The notes: generated by a model not told the origin, from the letters alone. 64,000 nt of DNA from Actinopolymorpha pittospori (GCF_014873875.1 NZ_JADBEM010000001.1:1798001-1862000); one strand, 5' to 3'. Positions 35,072 to 48,063 are shown, counted from the stretch's first letter. Translations and numbers: made by a program.

Positions 35072-35206
35072 TCAGACGGCGAGGCGCTGACGGCCCTTAC
35101 GCCGCCGAGCTGCGAGGATGGCGCGGCCGGCTCGAGTCCGCATCCGCAGCCTGAAGCCGTGCGTCTTGTGCCGGCGCCGGTTGTTGGGCTGGAAGGTGCG
35201 CTTCAC
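35072..35206 (-). CDS. rpmH: 50S ribosomal protein L34
   Basis: 44 residues, [20 protein letters not shown] then [19 protein letters not shown], the full-length actinobacterial L34. GTG start at 35206 with GGAG upstream at 7 bases. It is the first gene of the minus-strand series running to parB and is divergent from dnaA. Confidence 0.98.
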   Translation of the reverse strand: MKRTFQPNNRRRHKTHGFRLRMRTRAGRAILAARRRKGRQRLAV

Positions 35207-35845
35207 GGGGAGTCTCCTGGTCAGTGGTGATGATCGCGGGCGCCGTCATCTCGACATCACCGTCCACCCGCGGCCCAGCGACACGCATCGAGCGCGGCGT
35301 TGAAACTGATCCGTGAGCATACGGCGATCGCCGAGAGAACGGCACCGTGACCGACCCACGGTACGGGCCAGCCGCTCGGCCGGTCAAACTGAGTCGTTCG
35401 AGCGCGCTCCGCAGGATACCTATCCGGCCTCACCCGGCCATCAGCGGATACCTCTCGGCGCTCCGGCCCAGGCGATCCGCCCGGCCGGCGGGCGACCGGG
35501 ACCGGCCGCGGACCCAGTCACCGGCACACAGTCACGACCCAGTCACCGGCACAGTCACGACCCAGCCGTGGATCCGGGGCCAGAACACGGCCGGCGTACG
35601 GAAGCTCGCGGATGGGAACCGTTCGCTCGGACCGGCCCTTGATGGACAGATTGTGCGCTTGTTACCGTCCTCCACCCCTTAGGGTCGTCCACAGACGCTT
35701 TACACAGGCTGTGGAAGGATCTGTGGACGCTGTGGCGCCTGAAGGAGGCCGCTGAACCGATCCGGAAGCCCACGACCGCGGACGGACATCCACAGGCACG
35801 CGGGGGCGTGCAAGTGATCGCCTGACGGAGACAGGAGTTGAAGTA
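35207..35845. promoter_or_regulatory. rpmH-dnaA intergenic region with DnaA-box-like sites
   Basis: No gene in 639 bases. A tandem direct repeat lies at 35511-35535 and 35536-35558 (shared GACCCAGTCACCGGCACA). DnaA-box-like 9-mers are TCGTCCACA at 35685 and weaker TGTGGAAGG (35710), TGTGGACGC (35722) and ACATCCACA (35786). A TACCGT hexamer at 35663 could be a dnaA -10 element. The sites suggest dnaA autoregulation and possibly a part of the origin. Confidence 0.6.
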
Positions 35846-37351
35846 GTGCCCGGGGAGCCTGACGCGCTTAGTGCCACCTGGCGACTGGTCCGGGACAGCC
35901 TGGACCAGGACCTTCCGCCGAACCACCGGGTGTGGCTCGCCTACAGCCGGCCGGTGACGCTGCACGGCAACACCGCCATCATCGCCGTGCGGGACGACTT
36001 CACCCGAACCCAGCTCGAGACCAAGCTGCGGCCGCGCCTCGAGGACGCCCTGTCCAGGGCACTCGGTGAGTCCGTACGCCTCGCTGTCACCGTCGAACCC
36101 TCGCTCGCCCTCGACGGGCCCGACGACGGAGACGACGGGACGCCGTCCCCGGAGGAGGGTGAGAGCCGGACCTCCGGGACGTCGGGTGGCGTGCAGCCGC
36201 TCGGCGACGACGACGAACCCCACCGCTCGGGACTCGCCGTGGGGCCGAGCGGCACGGACGCGTTCGCCCTGTCCTCCGCGCCTCCCGGTCAGCCGGTCCG
36301 CGCCGACACCGAGCCGCCCCGGCTGAACCCGAAGTACCTCTTCGACACGTTCGTGATCGGCTCGTCCAACCGGTTCGCCCACGCGGCGGCGGTCGCCGTG
36401 TCCGAGGCTCCGGGCAAGGCCTACAACCCGTTGCTCATCTACGGCGACTCCGGCCTGGGCAAGACCCACCTGCTCCACGCGATCGGTCACTACGTCCGCA
36501 ACCTGTACGCGAACGCGCGGATCCGCTACGTCTCCAGCGAAGAGTTCACCAACGACTTCATCAACTCCATCCGCGACGACAAGGCGCCGACGTTCCAGCG
36601 CCGCTACCGCGACGTGGACGTGCTCCTGGTCGACGACATCCAGTTCCTCGAGAACAAGGAGCGGACGCAGGAGGAGTTCTTCCACACGTTCAACGCTCTG
36701 CACAACGCGAACAAGCAGATCGTGATCTCCTCCGACCGCCCGCCCAAGCGCCTCGAGACCCTGGAGGACCGGCTGCGAAACCGGTTCGAGTGGGGTCTGA
36801 TCACCGACATCCAGCCGCCGGACCTGGAGACGCGGATCGCGATCCTGCGCAAGAAGGCGGCCCAGGAGCGGCTCACCGCACCGCCGGAGGTGCTGGAGTT
36901 CATCGCCAGCAAGATCCAGACCAACATCCGTGAGCTCGAGGGTGCGCTGATCCGGGTCACGGCGTTCGCGAGCCTCAACCGGCAGGCCGTCGACCTCGCC
37001 CTCGCCGAGATCGTGCTGAAGGACCTCATCCCGACCGGTGGCGAGCCGGAGATCACGGCGGGCCAGATCATGGCCCAGACCTCGTCCTACTTCGGGCTGT
37101 CCATGGACGACCTGTGCGGATCGAGTCGGAGCCGGGTCCTGGTGACAGCCCGCCAGATCGCGATGTACCTGTGCCGTGAGCTCACCGACCTCTCGCTCCC
37201 GAAGATCGGTCAGCAGTTCGGTGGCCGCGACCACACCACCGTCATGCACGCCGACCGCAAGATCCGGCAGCTGATGGCCGAACGGCGCAGCGTCTACAAC
37301 CAGGTGACCGAGCTCACGAATCGGATCAAGCAGCAGGCGCGTTCGTCCTGA
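35846..37351 (+). CDS. dnaA: Chromosomal replication initiator DnaA
   Basis: 501 residues. Domain I (about 1-85, WRLVRDSLDQDLPPNHRVWL), an acidic linker, the AAA+ domain (NPKYLFDTFVIGSSNRFAHA; Walker A GDSGLGKTHLLHAIG; Walker B LLVDDIQFLENKE) and domain IV with GGRDHTTVMHADRKI, which binds DnaA boxes. It opens oriC for replication. GTG start with AGGAG eight bases upstream. Flanked by DnaA-box-containing gaps on both sides. Confidence 0.98.
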   Translation: MPGEPDALSATWRLVRDSLDQDLPPNHRVWLAYSRPVTLHGNTAIIAVRDDFTRTQLETKLRPRLEDALSRALGESVRLAVTVEPSLALDGPDDGDDGTPSPEEGESRTSGTSGGVQPLGDDDEPHRSGLAVGPSGTDAFALSSAPPGQPVRADTEPPRLNPKYLFDTFVIGSSNRFAHAAAVAVSEAPGKAYNPLLIYGDSGLGKTHLLHAIGHYVRNLYANARIRYVSSEEFTNDFINSIRDDKAPTFQRRYRDVDVLLVDDIQFLENKERTQEEFFHTFNALHNANKQIVISSDRPPKRLETLEDRLRNRFEWGLITDIQPPDLETRIAILRKKAAQERLTAPPEVLEFIASKIQTNIRELEGALIRVTAFASLNRQAVDLALAEIVLKDLIPTGGEPEITAGQIMAQTSSYFGLSMDDLCGSSRSRVLVTARQIAMYLCRELTDLSLPKIGQQFGGRDHTTVMHADRKIRQLMAERRSVYNQVTELTNRIKQQARSS

Positions 37352-37905
37352 CCCTCGGGCGTCGGCCCGCCGTCTTCGGCGGCGCCGGCGACGTGCGGCG
37401 CGAGGCGTCGCAGCGGGGGCTGGGAGAGGGCCGGACGTCCGGTTGGGCCGGTTTGATCGCGAACGAGGCTTACTCCTCACAACCTGGGGACAACTCTGTG
37501 GATCAATCTCGACCTTGTCGGGGAAGGATTGTGGATCGTGTGGGACAAAAGTCGACAGTCCACCGGAGCCCCTGCGCTGCCCCCAGCTCGCCACACAGCC
37601 TGTGTGCATGAAAGTTCAGCCCCTGACCAGCGCAAACACGAGTTGTCCACACTGTCCACCGCACCTATGACGAAGCTGAGTCTGCTTACGTAAATGACAA
37701 GAACTCCACAATCCTCAGCGCGCCAAACCTGGGGACGAAGCGTTCCGAGCCCGATCCCAGGCCCCGTTCGTGGCCCCGAACCGAGTCCGATCACGCGAGC
37801 GGACTCCACGTCCAGCCGCAGCGGACCCGGCACCACCCGCCCACTTCCAACCGGTGTAGCGTCGTGCTCCCAGTTGGCCGCTGTACGTCGAGGAGGCGAA
37901 GAGCG
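37352..37905. other. oriC: Origin of replication oriC (dnaA-dnaN gap)
   Basis: 554 bases without a gene. DnaA boxes: perfect TTGTCCACA at 37643; near-matches TGGGGACAA (37485), TGTGGATCA (37497), TGTGGATCG (37530) and CTGTCCACC (37652). The stretch 37480-37700 is visibly richer in A/T than its surroundings. The dnaN promoter region (TAGCGT near 37857) and GGAGG ribosome binding site are at the right edge. Location between dnaA and dnaN is the norm in actinomycetes. Confidence 0.85.
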
Positions 37906-39054
37906 GTGAAGTTCCGCGTAGACCGTGACGTCCTCGCCGATTCGGTGGCCTGGGTCGCACGCAGTCTCCCGTCCAGGCCTTCGCTTCCGGTCCTTGCCGG
38001 CATGTTGGTCGACGCTCGCGACGGTGAGCTCCTGCTGTCCGGCTTCGACTACGAGACGTCGGCCCGGGTCAGCGTGCCCGCCGAGGTGTCGGCCGAAGGT
38101 TCGGCGCTGCTGTCCGGGCGACTGCTCGCCGACATCAGCCGCAGCCTTCCGTCCCAGCCGGTCGATCTCACCGCCGAGGGCGGCAAGGTCGTGGTGACCT
38201 GCCGCAGCGCGCGGTTCACCATGCAGACCCTGCCGGTGGAGGACTACCCCGAGCTGCCGCAGATGCCGACCGCGTCCGGCACGGTCAAGGGCGACGTGTT
38301 CGCCAACGCCGTCTCCCAGGTCGCCGTCGCCGCCGGCCGCGACGACATGCTGCCCGTCCTCACCGGCGTGCGCATCGAGATCGAGGGCTCCTCGGTCACG
38401 CTCGCGGCGACCGACCGCTACCGGCTCGCCGTCCGCGAGTTCACCTGGTCCCCCGAACAGTCCGACCTGTCCGCCACCGCGCTCGTGCCGGCCCGCGTCC
38501 TCGCCGACACCGCCAAGGCCTTCGGCGCGGGGTCGGAGGTGACGATCGCCCTCGCAGCTCCGGGTTCGGGCAGCGGCGAGGGTCTGGTCGGCTTCGCCGG
38601 CACCACCGGTGGGTCGGTCCGGCGTACGACCACCCGCCTGCTCGACGGCGAGTTCCCGAAGTACCGCACGCTCTTCCCGCCCGAGCAACAGACCGTCGCC
38701 CGTGTCGACACGGGTGCGCTGGTCGAGTCGCTCAAGCGGGTCGCCCTCGTCGCCGAACGCAACACGCCGATCCGGCTGACCCTCGGGGACGGCATGGCCA
38801 CCCTGGAGGCGGGCAGCAGCGACGAGGCGCAGGCATCGGAGTCGATCGAGGCGAGCATCGAGGGCGAGGCGCTGACCATCGGGTTCAACCCGCAGTACCT
38901 CCTCGACGGGCTCGGCGCGATCGAGGCGCCGGTGGCACAGTTCGCGTTCACCCAGCCGACGCGTCCGGCGGTCCTCACCGGTCTCGCCGCGCCGGAGGCC
39001 GAACCGAACGCCGACTACCGCTACCTGCTGATGCCGGTCCGCCTGCAGAACTGA
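37906..39054 (+). CDS. dnaN: DNA polymerase III sliding clamp, beta subunit
   Basis: 382 residues, three-domain clamp. Seen: KFRVDRDVLADSVAWVARSL at the start, LPVLAGMLVDARDGELLLSGFDYE, and YRYLLMPVRLQN at the C-terminus, which forms part of the protein-binding pocket. It tethers the polymerase to DNA. GTG start at 37906 behind AGGAGG. Followed by gnd after 84 bases. Confidence 0.97.
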   Translation: MKFRVDRDVLADSVAWVARSLPSRPSLPVLAGMLVDARDGELLLSGFDYETSARVSVPAEVSAEGSALLSGRLLADISRSLPSQPVDLTAEGGKVVVTCRSARFTMQTLPVEDYPELPQMPTASGTVKGDVFANAVSQVAVAAGRDDMLPVLTGVRIEIEGSSVTLAATDRYRLAVREFTWSPEQSDLSATALVPARVLADTAKAFGAGSEVTIALAAPGSGSGEGLVGFAGTTGGSVRRTTTRLLDGEFPKYRTLFPPEQQTVARVDTGALVESLKRVALVAERNTPIRLTLGDGMATLEAGSSDEAQASESIEASIEGEALTIGFNPQYLLDGLGAIEAPVAQFAFTQPTRPAVLTGLAAPEAEPNADYRYLLMPVRLQN

Positions 39055-39138
39055 ACCAAGGAACGGGTGGACCACCCCGGCGCCGCCGCGCTCGGTCGAG
39101 GGTGGGCAGTGCAGCGGCGGGGAAGGAACTGGTTCGGC

Positions 39139-40047
39139 ATGGAGATTGGGCTCGTCGGCCTGGGCAAGATGGGCGCGAACATGCGGGAGCGCCTACGAGC
39201 CAAGGGACACACCGTCGTCGGATACGACACGAACCCAGAGGTCTCCGACGCCGACACCCTCGCCGACATGGTCGGGCAGTTGTCTGCTCCCCGCGCCGTC
39301 TGGGTGATGGTGCCGGCGGGAGACATCACCCGCTCCGTGATCGACGAACTGTCCGGCCTCCTCGGTGAGGGGGACGTGGTCATCGACGGCGGCAACTCCC
39401 GCTGGACCGACGACGTCACCAGCGGCAAGATCCTGGGCGAGCACGGCATCGGTTTCATCGACTGCGGGGTCTCCGGCGGCGTGTGGGGCCGCACCAACGG
39501 CTACGCCCTGATGTGCGGCGGCCGCGCCGAGGACGTCGTGAAGGTGCAACCGGTGTTCGACGCGCTCAAGCCCGAGGGCGAGTTCGGCTTCGTCCACGCC
39601 GGCAAGGTCGGTGCCGGGCACTTCTCGAAGATGGTCCACAACGGCATCGAGTACGGCCTCATGCAGGCCTACGCGGAGGGGTACGAACTCCTCGAGGCCA
39701 CCGACATCGTCGACAACGTCACCGACGTCTTCCAGTCCTGGCGGGAAGGAACGGTGATCCGGTCCTGGCTGCTCGACCTGCTGGTCGCCGCGCTCGAACA
39801 GGACACCGGTCTCGCCTCCATCAAGGGCTACGCCGACGACTCCGGTGAGGGCCGTTGGACGGTCGAGGCCGCGATCGACAACGCCGTACCCATGCCGGCG
39901 ATCGCCGCCGCGCTCTTCGCCCGCTTCGCCTCCCGCCAGGACGACTCCCCCGCGATGAAGGCGATCGCGGCGATGCGAAACCAGTTCGGCGGCCACGCGG
40001 TGCACCCGGACGCGACCGCGGTCCGTCCGGACACCGAGGCACCCTAG
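39139..40047 (+). CDS. gnd: 6-phosphogluconate dehydrogenase (decarboxylating), short type
   Basis: 302 residues, the short NAD-type (GndA/YqeC-like) family. Seen: Rossmann motif EIGLVGLGKMGANM; VIDGGNSRW; GFIDCGVSGGVWG; catalytic KMVHNGIEYGLMQAYAEG. It oxidises 6-phosphogluconate to ribulose 5-phosphate in the pentose phosphate pathway. Its place between dnaN and recF is typical of Streptomyces-like and related actinomycetes but not mycobacteria. ATG 39139 has a GAAGGA 11 bases upstream. Confidence 0.93.
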   Translation: MEIGLVGLGKMGANMRERLRAKGHTVVGYDTNPEVSDADTLADMVGQLSAPRAVWVMVPAGDITRSVIDELSGLLGEGDVVIDGGNSRWTDDVTSGKILGEHGIGFIDCGVSGGVWGRTNGYALMCGGRAEDVVKVQPVFDALKPEGEFGFVHAGKVGAGHFSKMVHNGIEYGLMQAYAEGYELLEATDIVDNVTDVFQSWREGTVIRSWLLDLLVAALEQDTGLASIKGYADDSGEGRWTVEAAIDNAVPMPAIAAALFARFASRQDDSPAMKAIAAMRNQFGGHAVHPDATAVRPDTEAP

Positions 40048-40065
40048 GCCACGGCGGACGTCGCC

Positions 40066-41178
40066 GTGTACGTCGCGCACCTGTCACTCACCGACTTCCG
40101 GAACTACTCCGCCGTCGAGTTGCCGCTCGAGCCAGGTGTGACCGTCTTCGTGGGCCAGAACGGCCACGGCAAGACCAACCTGGTCGAGGCGGTCGGCTAC
40201 CTCGCGACGCTCGGATCGCATCGGGTCCCGCACGACGCGCCGCTGGTGCGGTCCGGTGCCAGCCGCTCCGTCGTACGCGGGGACGTGGTCCGGCACGGCC
40301 GGCACGCGTTGATCGAGCTCGAGATCACCCCGGGCCGGGCCAACCGTGCGCGGCTCAACCGGTCACCGGTCTCCCGCCCGCGTGAGGTGCTCGGCATTCT
40401 CCGGACCGTGCTGTTCGCTCCGGAGGACCTCGCGTTGGTGAAGGGTGATCCCGACACTCGGCGCCGGTTCCTGGACGAGTTGCTGGTGGCGCGGGCACCG
40501 CGACTGTCCGGCGTGCGGCAGGACTACGACCGGGTGCTCCGGCAGCGCAACACCCTGCTGAAGACGGCGGGGCAGGCCTCCTCCGGCGCGCTGCGGACGC
40601 TGGACGCCTGGAACGAACACCTCGCCCGGCTGGGTGGGGAGCTCCTCGCGGCGCGCCTCGCTACGATCGACGTCCTTCAGCCGCTCGTGGCGAAGGCCTA
40701 CGCCCACGTCTCCCCCACCCAGGAGGAGGTGCGGGTCGACTACCGCAGCTCCGTCGAACTCGGTGACCACACCACGGCGGAGGCACTCGCCGGCGACGTC
40801 GCCGCGGCTCTGACGGAGCGCCGCGAGGAGGAACTGCGCCGCGGCGTCTCCCTGGTCGGACCACACCGCGACGACCTGCTGCTCAGCCTCGGCGAGTTCC
40901 CCGCGAAGGGATACGCGAGCCACGGCGAGTCCTGGTCGGTCGCGCTCGCCCTGCGGTTGGCGGCGTACGACCTGTTGTGCAGCGACGGTGGCGAACCGGT
41001 GCTGATCCTGGACGACGTCTTCGCCGAACTCGACACCGGACGTCGCAGCCGCCTCGCCGCCCTGGTGGCCGACGCGGAGCAGGTCCTGGTCACCGCCGCC
41101 GTACCCGACGACGTCCCGGACCAGCTACGGGGAGTGCGCTACGTCGTCGCGGACGGGGAGGTCGAACGTGCCGAGTGA
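40066..41178 (+). CDS. recF: DNA replication and repair protein RecF
   Basis: 370 residues, SMC-like ATPase. Seen: [20 protein letters not shown], Walker [18 protein letters not shown], signature region and [19 protein letters not shown] (Walker B/D-loop). It helps load RecA at single-strand gaps. GTG start 18 bases after gnd, no ribosome binding site evident, so coupled translation is likely. Its last 11 bases overlap the next gene. Confidence 0.96.
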   Translation: MYVAHLSLTDFRNYSAVELPLEPGVTVFVGQNGHGKTNLVEAVGYLATLGSHRVPHDAPLVRSGASRSVVRGDVVRHGRHALIELEITPGRANRARLNRSPVSRPREVLGILRTVLFAPEDLALVKGDPDTRRRFLDELLVARAPRLSGVRQDYDRVLRQRNTLLKTAGQASSGALRTLDAWNEHLARLGGELLAARLATIDVLQPLVAKAYAHVSPTQEEVRVDYRSSVELGDHTTAEALAGDVAAALTERREEELRRGVSLVGPHRDDLLLSLGEFPAKGYASHGESWSVALALRLAAYDLLCSDGGEPVLILDDVFAELDTGRRSRLAALVADAEQVLVTAAVPDDVPDQLRGVRYVVADGEVERAE

Positions 41179-41818
41179 ACCCGGCGAGCAGGAGCCCGCG
41201 CGGCGGGACCCGGTCGACGGACTTCCGGATCGACCGGACGCGACCGGCGGGTCGGAGGCCTCGCCCGATCACGACCCCGCGACCGCTGCCGATCCCTCCT
41301 GGAACCCCACCGGCGTCGAACTCGCCCGCGCGGTGGCGGCCTCCATCGGGAAGGTCGTTGGACCGGCCGGTTCCTCGACCGGGAAGACCCGCGGCCGGCG
41401 CAGGGGCGACCGGCGCGCGGGCGGCGACCGGACCGCGCGTTCGGGTGCGCGACCCGACGACCGGGATCCACAGATGCTCGACTCGACGATCGACCGGCTG
41501 GTGAACGAGCGCGGCTGGAAGACCGATGTCGCGGTCGCCGGTGCGATCGCCCGCTGGGATCACATCGTCGGCCCCGATGTCGCGGCGCACTGTCGGGCCG
41601 AGCGCTACGCCGACGCCGAGCTCACGGTCCGCGCCGACTCGACGGCGTGGGCGACGCAGGTGCGGTTGCTCGCGCCGAGCCTGGTGCGGCGACTCAACGA
41701 GGAGCTCGGGGATGACACCGTACGTCGCGTCGTCGTGCACGGACCGACGGCGCCGAGTTGGCAGAAGGGACCGCGTCGCGTACGCGATGGCCGCGGACCG
41801 CGGGACACCTACGGCTGA
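41168..41818 (+). CDS. dciA: DUF721/DciA family protein (predicted replicative helicase loader)
   Basis: 216 residues. A disordered N-terminus (~95 residues) precedes the KH-like DUF721 domain: [25 protein letters not shown], then [36 protein letters not shown]. DciA proteins are the ancestral loaders of DnaB helicase where DnaC/DnaI are absent (established for the family). Overlap with recF and the place before gyrB match Rv0004. Confidence 0.9.
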   Translation: MPSEPGEQEPARRDPVDGLPDRPDATGGSEASPDHDPATAADPSWNPTGVELARAVAASIGKVVGPAGSSTGKTRGRRRGDRRAGGDRTARSGARPDDRDPQMLDSTIDRLVNERGWKTDVAVAGAIARWDHIVGPDVAAHCRAERYADAELTVRADSTAWATQVRLLAPSLVRRLNEELGDDTVRRVVVHGPTAPSWQKGPRRVRDGRGPRDTYG

Positions 41819-44176
<2,358 letters not shown>

Positions 44177-44184
44177 CCGGCTCG

Positions 44185-44222
44185 GCACGTCACGGCGGCT
44201 CCAGTGGGCCGCCGTGACGTGC
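44185..44222 (+). terminator. 15-bp perfect hairpin between gyrB and gyrA
   Basis: Arms 44185-44199 (GCACGTCACGGCGGC) and 44208-44222 pair perfectly around an 8-base loop, starting 9 bases after the gyrB stop. A TTTTT run follows 14 bases later. It could terminate or attenuate gyrA read-through. Confidence 0.7.
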
Positions 44223-44260
44223 GCGACGAAGGACTGTTTTTCTCCTAAGGAACGGGCCAA

Positions 44261-46855
44261 GTGACCGAAGACACCACCGCCATCCCCCCGCCCCCCGGAC
44301 GCATCAACCCTGTCGATCTCCAGTCGGAGATGCAGCGCAACTACCTCGAGTACGCGATGAGCGTGATCGTGGGCCGGGCGTTGCCGGACGTCCGGGACGG
44401 ACTGAAGCCGGTTCACGTGCGGGTGCTGTATGCGATGTACGACGGTGGCTACCGGCCCGACCGCGGCTTCTCCAAGTGCTCGCGCGTCGTCGGTGACGTC
44501 ATGGGTCAGTACCACCCCCACGGCGACAGCGCGATCTACGACACCCTGGTCGGCCTCGCCCAGCCGTGGACCAAGCGGTACCCGCTCGTCCAGGGCCAGG
44601 GCAACTTCGGTTCGCCGGGTAACGACCCGCCCGCCGCGATGCGATACACCGAGTGCCGGATGGCGCCGCTCGCCATGGAGATGGTGCGCGACATCGACGA
44701 GGACACCGTCGAGTTCCGGCCCAACTACGACGGCCGCGGCCAGGAGCCCGTCGTCCTGCCGAGCCGGTTCCCGAACCTGCTCGTCAACGGCTCGGCCGGC
44801 ATCGCCGTCGGTATGGCGACCAACATCCCGCCGCACAACATGCGCGAGGTCTCAGCGGCGGCGCTGTGGGCACTGGAGCACCCCGAAGCCTCCCGTGAGG
44901 AACTCCTCGAGGCCGCGATGGAGCGGATCCCGGGGCCGGACTTCCCGACGGGTGCGCTGATCGTCGGCCACCGCGGGATCGAGGACACCTACCGCACCGG
45001 CCGGGGTTCGATCACCATGCGTGCGGTGGTCGACGTCGAGGAGGACTCCAAGGGACGCACCTGCCTCGTCATCACCGAGCTTCCCTACCAGGTCAACCCG
45101 GACAACCTCGCGCTCCGCATCGCCGAGCTCGCCGACTCGGGCAAGGTCACCGGGATCGCCGACGTGCGGGACGACTCCTCCTCGCGCACCGGCCAGCGGC
45201 TGGTCGTCGTCCTCAAGCGTGACGCGATCGCGAAGGTCGTCCTGAACAACCTCTACAAGCACACGCAGCTGCAGGACAACTTCGGCGCCAACATGCTGGC
45301 GCTCGTCGACGGGATCCCCCGCACCCTGTCGCTCGACCTGTTCCTGTCGTACTGGATCGACCACCAGATCGAGGTCATCCAGCGGCGGACCCGCTACCGC
45401 CTGCGAAAGGCGGAGGAGGACGCGCACATCTACCGCGGCCTCGCCAAGGCGTTGGACGCGTTGGACGAGGTCATCGCGTTGATCCGGCGTAGCCCGTCCG
45501 CCGACGAGGCGCGTACCGGTCTGATCGAGCTGCTCGAGATCGACGAGATCCAGGCGCGGGCGATCCTCGACATGCAGCTGCGCCGGCTGGCCGCCCTGGA
45601 GCGCCAGGCCATCCTGGAGCGCCTGCAGGAGCTCGAGGACCGCATCGCCGACCTGCAGGACATCCTCGCCTCGCCCGAGCGGCAGCGCACGATCGTCGCG
45701 GAGGAGCTCACCGCGATCGTCGACAAGTACGGCGACGACCGGCGTTCGCAGATCATCCCCGCCGACGGCGACCTCACCGCGGCCGACCTCATCCCCGACG
45801 AGGAGGTCGTGGTCACCATCACGATGGGTGGCTACGCCAAGCGGACCCGAAGCGATCTCTACCGCAGCCAGCGGCGCGGCGGCAAGGGCGTCCGGGGCGC
45901 GGCGCTGCGGGGCGACGACGTGATCGACCACCTGTTCGTGACCCGCACCCACCACTGGTTGCTGTTCTTCACCAACCGAGGTCGCGTCTACCGCGCCAAG
46001 GGCTACGAGCTTCCCGAGGCGGCACGTGACGCCAAGGGCGGCCACGTCGCGGGTCTCCTGTCGTTCCAGCCGGACGAGGAGATCGCCCAGGTGCTGGCGA
46101 TCGAGGACTACGAGCAGTTCCCCTACCTCGTTCTCGCGACCAAGAAGGGCCTGGTCAAGAAGACGCCGCTGCGGGAGTACGACTCCAACCGCGCGGCCGG
46201 CGTCATCGCGCTCAACTTCCGCGACGAGGACGACGAGCTGATCGGCGCCGAACTCGTCCACGCCGAAGACGAACTACTCCTGGTCTCGCGCAAGGCACAG
46301 GCCGTGCGTTTCATGGCCGATGACGGACAGTTGCGGCCGATGGGGCGCGCCACCTCCGGTGTGACCGGCATGCGGTTCCGTGAGAGTGACGAACTTCTCT
46401 CCATGGCGGTCATCCGCGCAGGTGAGGAGGAGGGTCAGTTCGTCTTCACGGTGACTGACGGTGGGTACGCGAAACGTACGGCCGTGACGGAATACCGTCG
46501 TCAGGGCCGTGGCGGACTCGGAATCAAGGCTATGCGTATCTCCGATGCCCGGGGCTCGCTCGTCGGAGCGATCGTCGTAAGCAACGGGGATCGGGTTCTG
46601 TGCGTCAAGGCAAGTGGGCAGGTAACCAGGAGTCCGGTTGCGGACGTCCCGGCCAAGGGTCGTGACACCATGGGGGTCATCTTCGCGGGCGTCCGCGGGG
46701 GGGACACGGTCGTTGCGATTGCTCGTAACACCGAGGACGATGCTGGGGACGAGGGGAAACCGGAGACGCCCGATGACCTGCCCGCCGATGATGGACGTAC
46801 AGAAGATGGCCCGGATGAGCAAGACCGGGCCGACAGCCAGGAGGACAGCACGTGA
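44261..46855 (+). CDS. gyrA: DNA gyrase subunit A
   Basis: 864 residues. Seen: [30 protein letters not shown]; quinolone-determining region [20 protein letters not shown] with Ser and Asp at the E. coli 83 and 87 positions; catalytic Tyr in AMRYTECRM; GyrA box QRRGGKG near 541 at the start of the DNA-wrapping C-terminal domain; an acidic tail. GTG start behind AAGGAA. Its stop overlaps the DUF3566 gene (GTGA). Confidence 0.97.
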   Translation: MTEDTTAIPPPPGRINPVDLQSEMQRNYLEYAMSVIVGRALPDVRDGLKPVHVRVLYAMYDGGYRPDRGFSKCSRVVGDVMGQYHPHGDSAIYDTLVGLAQPWTKRYPLVQGQGNFGSPGNDPPAAMRYTECRMAPLAMEMVRDIDEDTVEFRPNYDGRGQEPVVLPSRFPNLLVNGSAGIAVGMATNIPPHNMREVSAAALWALEHPEASREELLEAAMERIPGPDFPTGALIVGHRGIEDTYRTGRGSITMRAVVDVEEDSKGRTCLVITELPYQVNPDNLALRIAELADSGKVTGIADVRDDSSSRTGQRLVVVLKRDAIAKVVLNNLYKHTQLQDNFGANMLALVDGIPRTLSLDLFLSYWIDHQIEVIQRRTRYRLRKAEEDAHIYRGLAKALDALDEVIALIRRSPSADEARTGLIELLEIDEIQARAILDMQLRRLAALERQAILERLQELEDRIADLQDILASPERQRTIVAEELTAIVDKYGDDRRSQIIPADGDLTAADLIPDEEVVVTITMGGYAKRTRSDLYRSQRRGGKGVRGAALRGDDVIDHLFVTRTHHWLLFFTNRGRVYRAKGYELPEAARDAKGGHVAGLLSFQPDEEIAQVLAIEDYEQFPYLVLATKKGLVKKTPLREYDSNRAAGVIALNFRDEDDELIGAELVHAEDELLLVSRKAQAVRFMADDGQLRPMGRATSGVTGMRFRESDELLSMAVIRAGEEEGQFVFTVTDGGYAKRTAVTEYRRQGRGGLGIKAMRISDARGSLVGAIVVSNGDRVLCVKASGQVTRSPVADVPAKGRDTMGVIFAGVRGGDTVVAIARNTEDDAGDEGKPETPDDLPADDGRTEDGPDEQDRADSQEDST

Positions 46856-47481
46856 CACGGAACGGCGGGCCTGACGAATCCGCTACCCAAGTCATCTCCA
46901 CGTCCGGGGGCGGAGCCGGCCAGAACGAACCTCGGGGGCAGAACGGACCAAACGGTCCCGAAGCGCCTCCGAGGGGAGCGCCGCAGCGCCCCGACCTGCG
47001 TCGGCCCGAGCCGCAGCGCTACACGGACCCGGTAGCCATCCGGGAACGTAACGGGCTCCGCCAGCGGGTGATGTCGGCCCCACAGCAGCCCGCAGCGGAC
47101 CCGCGAAACCGGGTCCGGCGGGCGCGCCTGCGGGCCGTCCGCCTGGACCCGTGGTCTGTGATGAAGACGGCGTTCCTGTTGTCGATCGCGTTCGCCATCG
47201 TCACGGTCGTCGCCGTCACGGTTGTCTGGTATGTCCTACAAGCGGCGGGTGTGTACGAATCGATCAGTCGTACCGTCACCGACGTGCTCGGCAGCGCGTC
47301 CGAGACCCGCTTCAACCTCGAGGACTACATCGGGCTCCAGCGCGTACTCGGCTTCACCGCCCTCATCTGCGTGGTCGACGTGGTCCTCATCACGGCCATC
47401 TCCACACTTTGCGCCTTCCTCTACAACCTGTCCGCCAGCCTGCTCGGCGGCCTCGAGGTCACCCTCGCCGAAGAGGAGTGA
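46852..47481 (+). CDS. DUF3566 membrane protein
   Basis: 209 residues. A disordered N-terminus (~95 residues) is followed by two membrane segments ([24 protein letters not shown], about 102-125, and [29 protein letters not shown], about 165-193). The family is found directly after gyrA in actinomycetes (Rv0007-like); function is unknown. GTGA overlap with gyrA indicates co-translation. Confidence 0.92.
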   Translation: MTRNGGPDESATQVISTSGGGAGQNEPRGQNGPNGPEAPPRGAPQRPDLRRPEPQRYTDPVAIRERNGLRQRVMSAPQQPAADPRNRVRRARLRAVRLDPWSVMKTAFLLSIAFAIVTVVAVTVVWYVLQAAGVYESISRTVTDVLGSASETRFNLEDYIGLQRVLGFTALICVVDVVLITAISTLCAFLYNLSASLLGGLEVTLAEEE

Positions 47482-47602
47482 CCCCCCTCCGTCCCCGGTG
47501 ACACCCACGACGGTCTGAGCTGCACCCGCCCCGCTACCTGGTCCCTCTTGCCCATCAATGCCCCCGTGGCCAACCGGTTTGGGTGGGACGCTAGGGTTGC
47601 GG

Positions 47603-47608
47603 TAACGT
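47603..47608 (+). promoter_or_regulatory. Likely -10 element of tRNA-Ile
   Basis: TAACGT lies 13 bases before the mature tRNA 5' end. No strong -35 element is evident. Confidence 0.35.
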
Positions 47609-47621
47609 TCGTCGGCGCCCC

Positions 47622-47695
47622 GGGCCTATAGCTCAGACGGTTAGAGCGCTTCCCTGATAAGGAAGAGGTCACTGGTTCAAGTCCAGTTAGGCCCA
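47622..47695 (+). tRNA. tRNA-Ile (GAT anticodon)
   Basis: 74 bases. Acceptor GGGCCTA pairs with TAGGCCC; D-loop AGCTCAGACGGTTAGAGC; anticodon stem CTTCC/GGAAG around CTGATAA gives anticodon GAT; T arm CTGGTTCAAGTCCAG. Discriminator A; CCA is not encoded. It follows gyrA-DUF3566 as in other actinomycetes. Confidence 0.97.
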
Positions 47696-47810
47696 CTCCC
47701 CGGAATGCTCGGAGACGAGCGAGTGCAGTGGTCAGCGGCGAGCCCCTGCCCCAGGAGCTCGCGAAGTCATCACGACGATCCAGCCGTGTTGTTCGCTAGG
47801 AGGCTTCCCT

Positions 47811-47951
47811 ATGGCCAAGAAGGCACTCCTCGCCGCGATTGCCATTGTCGGCGGGTGGCTCGCCTACAAGCGGTTGCAGGCCGACAAGGCAGAGCAGAAT
47901 CTGTGGGCAGAGGCCACCGACCCGGTCCCGCCCTCCGGCAGCCTCCACTGA
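47811..47951 (+). CDS. DLW-39 family small protein
   Basis: 46 residues: MAKKALLAAIAIVGGWLAYK, a single short hydrophobic helix, then a polar tail with AEQNLWAEATDPVPP, the (D/N)LW motif of the family. AGGAGG lies 7 bases before the ATG. DLW-39 proteins occur between tRNA-Ile and tRNA-Ala near gyrA in many actinomycetes; function unknown. Confidence 0.93.
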   Translation: MAKKALLAAIAIVGGWLAYKRLQADKAEQNLWAEATDPVPPSGSLH

Positions 47952-47987
47952 CCCGATCGACGTCCCGACGCCTCGGCGTCGCCCTCC

Positions 47988-48063
47988 GGGGGCGTAGCTC
48001 AACTGGCAGAGCACTGCCTTTGCAAGGCAGGGGTTAGGGGTTCGAGTCCCCTCGTCTCCACCA
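47988..48063 (+). tRNA. tRNA-Ala (TGC anticodon)
   Basis: 73-base body plus encoded CCA. Acceptor GGGGGCG pairs with CGTCTCC using two G-U pairs; anticodon stem CTGCC/GGCAG around TTTGCAA gives TGC; T arm AGGGGTTCGAGTCCCCT. An integrase relic lies just downstream, so this tRNA may have served as an attachment site. Confidence 0.97.

Noticed and set aside
35555..37609. Minus-strand open frame of over 680 codons across dnaA and both flanking gaps
   Set aside because: Antisense to dnaA; low-complexity Arg/Gly/Leu/Val composition.
44500..44580. Possible fluoroquinolone-resistance changes in gyrA
   Set aside because: The quinolone-determining region has Ser and Asp at the usual positions (GDSAIYD), so no resistance change is visible there.
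47482..48063. Possible rRNA operon with the tRNA-Ile/tRNA-Ala pair
   Set aside because: The tRNAs are separated by the DLW-39 gene and no rRNA sequence is present; the pair stands alone.
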